From NCBI RefSeq assembly GCF_003369915.1, contig NC_046676.1, forward strand, positions 23,808,001-23,872,000: 64,000 nucleotides of DNA. Reading direction: 5' to 3'. Shown piece by piece: positions 55,991 to 64,000 of this stretch (position 1 is its first letter; each line of letters starts with the position of its first letter). Below the pieces are notes generated by a model. The model was not told the DNA's origin. It was given only the letters and a program-made list of their open reading frames with translations, and searched no databases. The translations under genes and the position numbers were made by a program. The stretch comes from Drosophila miranda. Lineage: Eukaryota > Arthropoda > Insecta > Diptera > Drosophilidae.

Positions 55991-58900
55991 ATGGAGCCGG
56001 TGATGAGCCTTGCCCTGGCCGCCCATGGCCCGCCCAGCATACTTGAGCCTCTGTTTAAAACCGTAACTACGAGCACAACGACCACATCGACGACGACGAC
56101 CACAACCACAACGACGACTAGCAGTCCGGCGCACCTGTCGTCGACAGGCACCACCCTGCTGACGGCCCTCCTCGAAAATCTGACCACGACAGCGGCCAGC
56201 GGACTGTACGATCCGTACCCTTACGCCAACCAGACGAACGGCTCGATGGTCTTCGAGACGAAGGGGCCGCGCTACTCGCTTGCCTCGATGGTGGTCATGG
56301 GCTTCGTAGCGGCGATTCTGAGCACGGTGACGGTGGCGGGCAACGTCATGGTGATGATCTCCTTCAAGATCGACAAGCAGCTGCAGACGATCAGCAACTA
56401 CTTCCTCTTCTCACTGGCCATCGCGGACTTTGCCATCGGCGCCATCTCGATGCCGCTGTTCGCGGTTACCACCATCCTGGGCTACTGGCCGCTAGGGCCG
56501 ATTGTCTGCGACACCTGGCTGGCCCTCGACTACCTGGCCTCGAACGCCTCAGTGCTGAACCTGCTGATCATCAGCTTCGATCGCTACTTCAGCGTCACTC
56601 GGCCGCTCACGTACCGCGCCAAGCGCACCACCAACCGGGCGGCGGTGATGATCGGCGCCGCCTGGGGCATCAGCCTACTGCTCTGGCCGCCCTGGATCTA
56701 CAGCTGGCCCTACATCGAGGGCAAGCGCACGGTGCCCAAGGACGAGTGCTACATCCAGTTCATCGAGACGAACCAGTACATCACCTTCGGCACAGCGCTC
56801 GCCGCCTTCTACTTCCCCGTCACGATAATGTGCTTCCTCTACTGGCGCATTTGGCGCGAAACAAAGAAGCGGCAGAAGGACCTGCCCAATCTGCAGGCGG
56901 GCAAGAAGGACTCCAGCAAGCGCTCGAACAGCAGGTGAGTGCTTTTAGATCACGTAAATCCCATGCGTTGGATCCCCCTAAGATGCATCTCTTTTCAGTG
57001 ACGAGAACACTGTGGTCAATCATGCAGGCGGCGGCCTGCTGGCCTTCGCCCAGTTGGGCGCCAACGATCACGACACCTGGCGACGGCCGCGCTCCGAGAG
57101 CTCTGCGGATGCGGAGAGTGTCTACATGACCAATATGGTCCTCGATTCCGGCTACCACGGCATGCACTCGCGCAAGTCAAGCGTGGGTTTCCCCCCTATA
57201 GCCCTCTTATCCCATCTGAAATGCAGATACTTATCTTTGGTGCCTATATCCTTGCAGATCAAAAGCACCAATACAATCAAAAAGCCGTACAACTGCTTCG
57301 GCAGCGTCAAGGAGTGGTGCATTGCGTGGTGGCATTCCGGGCGCGAGGACTCCGACGACTTTGCCTACGAGCAGGAGGAGCCTTCTGATTTAGGGTATGC
57401 AACACCAGTAACAATTGAAACTCCTTTACAAAGCTCCGTCTCCAGGTAGTAAAACAAGCAATCAAAATTCTGATCTTTTATCGTCTATTCTATCGTCTAT
57501 TCTCTGCTCGTATTTTCGAGTAAGCGACACCGCACCGCTCGCACCTCTAGCACCACTTGCACTCCCATACACACACACACACACACACACACATGTGTGG
57601 ATGTGTGTATGCACTGCATCAATGCAACAATTGCACTTAGAGCGCACCACCCCCCCACCCATTGACCACTGCCCACCGCCCACCGCCCACAAAGATAAAC
57701 AGAAACAGACACTTTATAAATTTCGATTTCCTTCTTCTCTTCGATGTTTACCCACCAAGAAAACCAACAGCCAACAAAAACTTAGAGTTCTGCTGCCAAA
57801 TGCCACACATCCATCGCCGGTAAAAGCTTTCAGTTGCACTAATCCCATCCCCATCCCCATATCCATCAAAAAACCCCCACAAATCCATCAAAGTCCTCGC
57901 ACAAACAGAACTCTGCAACATGGCAGAGGCGGTGGCTTGAAGCACTGTGCCCCATGCAAATGCAACGCCCCTGCCAGGGATGGATATTGGTTCTTCAGTT
58001 TATTTCAGTTTATTTTTCGAAAATGTGCCAGCGAAATGTTTGCCTTTTGCCTTTTGGCTGAGTTTACTCTCCGTTTTCATGAATTTTTAGTTTATTAATT
58101 TTAAGGGTTTGTTAGTTTCCAATTTTGTGTAATTTTATTTGACGATAAAACGAATTTTTTAGTGGCAATTCAATGATTTTGTGTTTACCGGACTTTATAC
58201 GGCCATATCTTGTCTGCAGTTTCCATTAATGGCAGCCAATAGAAGTATAACATTTTCCGAGTTTTACAAAGTTTGCTGTTGATTTGTCTCACTTTATCAT
58301 TATTTTCTATTCCTTAATAGAAATACGTGTTTCTATATCCTTTTCAATGGAATTATTACTTTTCCAAGCTACCTAAAACGCACAGATATACATCTTGTAT
58401 CCGTTTTGTCTGTTGACATCGATCTATTGATATTCCATGTGCCACAAGTTAACTCTAATCAGTGCAGTTTCATGCATGCCAATGCATGCGGTTAGGTCCA
58501 GCCAAATTCCATTAGAGTCTCTCCCTCTATCCCTGTCTCTTTTTGAAGGCAGTGTCATCGAAACAATTGATGTAACTGAAATTTCCGATGAATCTGCATG
58601 GACATGTGCCCATTGTGGGGGAAACCCTCCTTATTTCCGGTCACCCTCCACCCGTTGGTCGCACATTCTCCTTTCAAATGATGCGTGGCCCAGCATTCCG
58701 ATGAGTAATCGATTTCAGTTCAGATATCCGGCTACTCGTTTCCATCCACAACGCACTCTACACATGCATGAGTATCTGTGTAGTAGCATCCTGTAGCTGT
58801 GTGAGTGTCTGTGTGACTGCATGGGTATGCCAGTTAGAAGAGCAGATGCATCCGCTGCCCCATGATGCTGTTGTTCTGATGCTGCTGCTGCTGCTGCTGC

Positions 58901-60263
58901 TGCTGCTGATGCTTCAGCTGTGGTCTGACAGCCATCTTGTTGTTGCCTGCCATCAGCCATCATAGTGCTGGCACTTGTGTGTGTATGTGTGTGTCAGCAT
59001 GTGCGTTTGTCTGTGTGTTTGCAGGAATATGCGATACCAATGGCACATCCTCTCTCTCCTCTCTCTGCCTCTCGCCCCCACAGATGTACCTCGATGAACG
59101 TGATGCGGGACAACTACTCGATGGGGGGCAGTACGAGCGGAGTACGGCCCCCCAGCATTCTGCTGTCGGATGTCTCGCCCACGCCCCTGGCCCGGCCCCC
59201 GATGCCACTCAGCTCTATCTCGCAGATGCAGGAGCTGAATGCCACCGGAAACAACAGTCAAAACAGCAGCAATAGCGGTGCGGCGGCGAACGCGGGAGGA
59301 GCCAGTACAGGGAACGGAGCTGCCATCGGCCTGGGCCTGGGCTTGGGCTTGGGAATGGCCACGGCGAATGGAACGGCCAGCTGCAGCAACACCAACGGCA
59401 ATGGAAACGTGAATGCGAATGGGAATAGCGCTAATACGGCGGTTCGTGACTCCCGCACGCTGCCCGTGATCAATCGCATTAACTCCCGCTCCGTCAGCCA
59501 GGACTCGGTCTACACGATACTCATTCGCCTGCCCTCAGACGGAGCCTCATCCAATGCGGCAATGAGCAGAGCAGGAGCAGCAGGAGGAGGAGGAGCAGGA
59601 GCAGGCTCAGCTGAAGCCGCTGCGGTAGGTGCAAGCGCAGTGGCAGTCGGCCAAGGCGATTATGCGCCCTCCATCAAGATGATACAAGAGGATGCGACGC
59701 CCTCGACACTGGCCAGCAGTGCTGCAGTCACCACCGTACCCCCTCTGGCCACCCGCCGGCCGTTGCCGTCGCGAGACTCCGAGTTTAGCCTTCCGCTGGG
59801 ACGGCGCATGTCACACGCCCAACACGATGCCCGCCTGCTCAATGCCAAGGTCATTCCCAAGCAGCTGGGCAAGGCAGGGGCCGCCGGCGCAGCGGGTGGG
59901 GCTGCGGGGCAGCACGCCCTCATGAATGCCCGCAATGCGGCGGCCAAGAAGAAAAAGAAGTCGCAGGAGAAGCGGCAGGAGACGAAGGCGGCCAAGACGC
60001 TGTCGGCCATTCTGCTGAGCTTCATCATCACCTGGACGCCGTACAATATCCTGGTGCTGATCAAGCCGCTGACCACCTGCTCGGACTGCATTCCCGCCGA
60101 GCTGTGGGACTTCTTCTACGCGTTATGCTACATCAACTCGACCATCAACCCCATGTGCTATGCCCTCTGCAACGCATCCTTCCGGCGCACCTACATCCGT
60201 ATCCTCACCTGCAAGTGGCACACCCGCAACCGCGAGGGCATGGTGCGCGGCGTCTACAACTAG
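55991..60263 (+). CDS. mAChR-A: Muscarinic acetylcholine receptor type A
   Basis: Coding exons 55991-56934, 56999-57182, 57258-57445 and 59084-60263 give 831 residues. This class A GPCR couples to Gq in neurons. Visible are a Thr-rich N-tail with a run encoded by ACN codons (24-43), sequons NLT and NQT, helix 1 with GNVMVM, helix 2 with LAIADFAIG, helix 3 with the acetylcholine-binding Asp180 in [13 protein letters not shown] and the DRY motif (197-199), the aromatic helix 4 WPPWIYSWP, helix 6 [10 protein letters not shown] and helix 7 [13 protein letters not shown]. The third intracellular loop is very large (about 290-740), spans all three introns and contains Gly/Ala/Asn low-complexity tracts; this agrees with D. 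melanogaster mAChR-A (about 805 residues). The C-terminus ends [10 protein letters not shown], as there. AATAAA at 60368. Confidence 0.97.
57569..57593. repeat. (CA)n microsatellite
   Basis: CA run in the 1.6-kb third coding intron of mAChR-A. Confidence 0.9.
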
Positions 60264-62435
60264 ATCTCACACACTACCCATGCATACACATACATACATA
60301 CTACATACATATATATAAATATATATATCTAGGCTAAGATTCAGTTCGGAAAACTACGTATAGTTGCAATAAATGTTGTGTGCTAAAGGAAGGAAGGAAG
60401 GACGGAAGGATATGTTTGGCAAGGAAACCATAAATAGGCTTAGTTATTACCCATTGACAAGCAGTACTGATTTTTTGATGTCTAGCCCCGGATTATATAC
60501 ACGAATATATATGTATATGTATACACCACTGCTTCGGGAGGGTTGCTATGTAAGTTTGGCCACAGGCTTTCAAGATCAAACGATCCTTTAACGCCGGACT
60601 ATACTCCAGCAATGTTCTCACCAAAGATATACCCAAGCTTCCTCAGGTTTATGCCATTAAGTTCAGCAACCCTCTCGACCCATCGTGCTTAAGGCCCAAA
60701 ATCATTTGAGCGATGATCATGATCAGATCAGACACAAGAGATGGATCGTATCGGAGCGGATCGGATTCCATTTGTTAGGCGTTTAGGTAGGCACAAGCTC
60801 CAGGCAAAGAATTTAATACAAATTTAATTGATTACGATTTGGAAAACATACAGTATATACACACGCATACATGCATATATATTATTATTATTATAATTAT
60901 ATTATATAATATATACCAGGCAAATATACCCATGTGTAAGCTTTAGGTGTTGGATGCAAGAAGTCATCCTCCACATACGAGTATAGGAAATGGGGAAAAA
61001 CAAAACCAAAAAAGCTTTAATACAAGTTCAAACTACGGATACGGATACGGAAACGGAAACGGAAATGAAGTTGGTGGTTCCGCGGGGCTGGTTGCATCGT
61101 TGGGTTCCCATTTAGATCATAATTTTTTTGAAATGTTAGGGGGGACTATAGCTGGGGGGAAATGTGATCGTACTGCTCGTTTTTTGATAGGTTGAAGTCA
61201 GTTTTTATATAAATGTGCATAGAAAGCAAACCAAAAATTTGTATTGAACCAGTAGTACGTACGTACATATATGTGTACATATATATGTATATGTATATGC
61301 ATTAAATTACGATTATTACAATGTATGTTTTAAGAACGAAACCCACCATAGTTCAAAAACTAAGAACAAAACATTTTTGTAACTGATAAGTAATGAAAAA
61401 AAACCCAACAGCGAAAAGCGAAATGTAACAAGAGTAATGTAACCCAAAGCAATAGACACGACCAGACAAGAGATGCCTCCAGTCGAAGGTGCATCAGGCG
61501 GGGAGATGGAATGAACTTAGTGCTTATGAGAGCCCACAAGGTTGTGTCGACATACATATATACATATAAAGCTGGGATTCCCTCGACTGGAGGAACATAT
61601 CTTGCTGCGGCATGCCCGAATCGATCGACATAGTTCTTAACTCCGAAGTATCTTCGAAATGCACCAAATCAAGTAACTCCAACTAAAATTGCAAGCATAT
61701 TAAAAGCATATGAGAGAATAAAATACAAAAATAGAAAAATACAGTCTAACCAAAAGATAATCGGTACGCCCGGATCGAAACCCTTTTTATGAGTGTGTAG
61801 CTAACTAATCGAAACGATCTAACAAATTGTCGGAGGCCTCTGGAGGCAAAATCAAGCTGAAATCAAAGCAACATTTGTAGTCTCTGCGGCACAAGACGTG
61901 CGTATTTATACCTAACGATACGATACGATATATTATACTATATACATACATACGAGTATAGCTATATATAAATATGGAGTTTAGCCTGGCAACCAAACCA
62001 AGTAAACCAACTACAAACCCAAAAGACATGATTTACAACCACACGCACATCCAAATGAAGCATATGTAGTACGATTAACGTATATCTCAGCAAAACCAAA
62101 ACACCAATCGAGCAAACCAACCTAATACGAGTATATATACATAAATACATACATATAGATAACCTTTTGACTACGACGAACAGATTGAAGTACATACAAA
62201 TATATAGTAAGAGGATTACAGTACGAGTAGGACGCGTTTTGATGATGAGATTGGAGGGGAGTGGAGTGAAGTGAAGTGGAGGTTTAATTGCATACAATCT
62301 AATTGTTTGGAAATACACTATGATATATAGTAATACATATATGAATTAAAGCTAACAATTAAATATGTGAATGAAAAGCAGGCTGACAAAATCTTTCCTT
62401 TCCTACGCAGAGTGCTGGTTGGAAATATTCGGGTT
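60264..62435. other. AT-rich mAChR-A 3' region and convergent spacer
   Basis: Rich in ATAT/ACATAT tracts, with AATAAA at 60368-60373 and several later poly(A)-like hexamers, so mAChR-A probably has alternative long 3' untranslated regions. GGAA tetramers occur at 60389-60408. No protein gene supported; the opposite-strand gene ends at 62436. Confidence 0.6.
60368..60373 (+). terminator. Proximal poly(A) signal of mAChR-A
   Basis: AATAAA about 105 bases after the mAChR-A stop codon. Confidence 0.55.
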
Positions 62436-62887
62436 TTACTCTGTATTCGCCTCTCCATGGCCGTCTCCCTCGCTCTGTCCTCGCATCAGTATCTGAACAT
62501 TCTTTTGGATGGCTTCCAGCTTCTGTTGCATCAACTCCTGGCGCCTCTGCTCCGCCTTCTGCTGCTTGTCCTCCAGCTCCTCGAGCGTGGGCGGCTCCGA
62601 GTGGGCCGCCTCCTGCATTAGCTGCTGAATGCGCTTGGGTGGCTGTCTCAAGGTCTCGTTGAGAGGCATCTCCGGCTGCTGTTCTGTGTCCAGCGGAATG
62701 GTAAAGGCCTCCGAGGCAGCTGTCAGACAGAGAGAGAGAGAGAGAGAGACCGGTAATAAGCAACTCAATCGGGGGCTCCGGTGCACTCACGGTATTCCTT
62801 ATTGCTGGCCATTCTGTTCGACTCGGCCGACACGGGGCCTTTAGTGTCGTCTATCGTTGGGGCGGACTTGGAACTGGAGCAGCCCAT
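62436..62887 (-). CDS. Small MGCSSSK protein with stathmin-like helix
   Basis: Two minus-strand exons, 62791-62887 and 62436-62719, joined across a 71-bp GT-AG intron, give 126 residues. The N-terminus MGCSSSKSAP is a classic signal for N-myristoylation at Gly2 with palmitoylation at Cys3, so membrane attachment is likely. The middle reads FTIPLDTEQQ then LNETLRQPPKRIQQL, followed by a long charged helix (TLEELEDKQQKAEQRRQELM...), resembling the start of a stathmin/STMND1 domain (KPPxRL... IEEKxxAAEERR). Stathmins bind tubulin. The helix is shorter than a full stathmin domain, so tubulin binding is uncertain. The minus-strand frame through the GA intron is artefactual. I do not know the fly symbol. 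Confidence 0.72.
62731..62749. repeat. (GA)n tract in intron
   Basis: GA run that forms the polypyrimidine tract (CT on the minus strand) of the single intron of the stathmin-like gene. Confidence 0.85.
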
Positions 62888-64000
62888 GCTAGGCAGCCAG
62901 TAAGTCGTAAGGCATTACGTCTAAGACTTCCGTTTTAGCTCTTCCTTCCTATACCTTTTGCAGCCGCAGGGATAATGACAAAAGGATGCTGCTGATGCTG
63001 ATGCTGATGCTGCTGATGCTACTGCTGCTTCTGCTGCGACTACGGTTAATGTGATTTCCTGTTGCATCCGCTTGGCTACACTCAATATTCAATTTCCGCT
63101 GCTGTCACACTCATTAGACTTCAGTCGAAGGAGCAGCTGAGGACTACATTTAATGGCTCATTAGTATTGATTTTCTTGGGCTTTTCCGATACGACGCAAT
63201 ACTGTACCTCCTGGCGGTGCGCGTTCCAGGACACTGGCAGGTGTGTGCGGCCGTTTGTCAGGCGAGCGGCTGGGCAACTGACTCGAAAAATTGCAATGCA
63301 AAGTTTTCCGCGCTCGTGACCATTAATAATAATAATCGCATAGACAGGGGCAGGGACAGGGACAGGGACAGACAGGATCAATATTCACATGAGGCTTGCG
63401 TGGGTGCCAGGGGCCAGGCCAAACACAGGCAGACACGGACATGGGCCCACTGGTCGTAGTCCTAGTCCTCGTCTAAGCCCCTAATGTCAATCAACTCTGG
63501 CTGGGGCTCTGGCTCTGGCTGTGGCTCTACTGGCCACAATCGACGCTAATTGTGGTGGCAGACACAACTTCCCCGGTCATGAGACTATAGATGTATGTAT
63601 GTATGTATGTATGTGTATGCCGCAAGTTTAGTGACCCACTCAACTTTGACCACGGCCGGGGAGGAAAGAGTGGGCTTTGATTTCTGTCTCAACAGTTTGC
63701 CCATTGTCACCGCTTGGCCATAAAAGACCATGGCCCAAACACTAACAACTTCCGGCTATGGGCTGGGCTGGGCTAAGAACTGGTCCCGCACGGAAGCGCG
63801 GGCGCGTGCCAATCCACCGCCCAGGTCGTCCACACTTAACCACTCACCACCACAGCTGCCATTAGTATGTGCCACACGTTGCGCCTTTGTGGCCAGGGTC
63901 TCTCGCATGCAAATTGCCCCAGCCGCAGCGGAAGCGCAACCGTCACCGTCACCCCCCCAAGACACTCATCCGTGGGCTGTAGCAGGTGCTGCAGTGTGGT
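62888..64000. other. Noncoding region upstream of the stathmin-like gene
   Basis: Contains a TGATGC/TGCTGA tract (about 62984-63035), (GGGACA)n at 63349-63372 and (GTAT)n at 63593-63616. No supported coding exon; presumably promoter and intergenic sequence. Confidence 0.55.
63593..63616. repeat. (ATGT)n tetramer repeat
   Basis: About six tandem tetramer units. Confidence 0.88.

Overview
This is Drosophila nuclear DNA: intron-rich protein genes with GT-AG junctions, many short microsatellites, DRE/Motif 1/TATA-Inr core promoter elements and instantly recognisable fly proteins. The gene set (SerT, Slik, Mov34/Rpn8, mAChR-A, prominin) matches what is known from D. melanogaster cytological region 60B-C on chromosome 2R (Muller element C). 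Protein and intergenic differences say it is another Drosophila species; I cannot name the species from the sequence alone. Exon boundaries below were worked out by hand from splice consensus, reading-frame continuity and family knowledge.

Layout. 1-6.4 kb: gene desert with microsatellites and one possible decayed coding patch. 6.4-9 kb: an intronless PGAM5-type phosphatase (Pgam5-2) and a three-exon secreted serine protease homologue whose catalytic Ser is Met. 12.4-22 kb (+): a 17-exon prominin gene with five membrane segments and a long modular cytoplasmic tail; its first coding intron hosts an intronless p47/NSFL1C-like (UBA-SEP-SHP-UBX) gene on the same strand. 22.6-23.1 kb (-): a small secreted Ala/Tyr/Pro-rich cuticle-type protein. 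23.9-26.0 kb (-): PIG-Z, a GPI mannosyltransferase with two DRE promoter elements. 26.1-28.1 kb: a repeat nest including a 440-bp tandem duplication. 29.6-35.5 kb (+): serotonin transporter SerT with a TATA/Inr promoter. 36.6-37.7 kb (-): Mov34 (Rpn8), convergent with SerT and divergent from Slik. 38.5-48.3 kb (+): Slik, a Ste20/SLK kinase with two alternative C-terminal exons. 48.3-56 kb: long upstream/5' region of mAChR-A. 56-60.3 kb (+): mAChR-A, muscarinic receptor. 62.4-62.9 kb (-): a small MGCSSSK-starting protein with a stathmin-like helix. 62.9-64 kb: noncoding.

There is no operon logic; the genes are individually regulated. Functional themes that happen to be neighbours are neurotransmission (SerT, mAChR-A), photoreceptor/membrane morphology (prominin, Slik) and housekeeping (Mov34, PIG-Z). 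The most noteworthy observations are the all-symmetric (phase 2-2, 3n) exon array of the prominin tail, the nested same-strand p47 retrogene-like gene, a candidate 15/18/27-nt in-frame microexon in Slik with a NAGNAG acceptor, a stop-free 75-bp intron inside the third intracellular loop of mAChR-A, and a 440-bp tandem duplication whose unit junctions carry strong splice-donor-like sequence.
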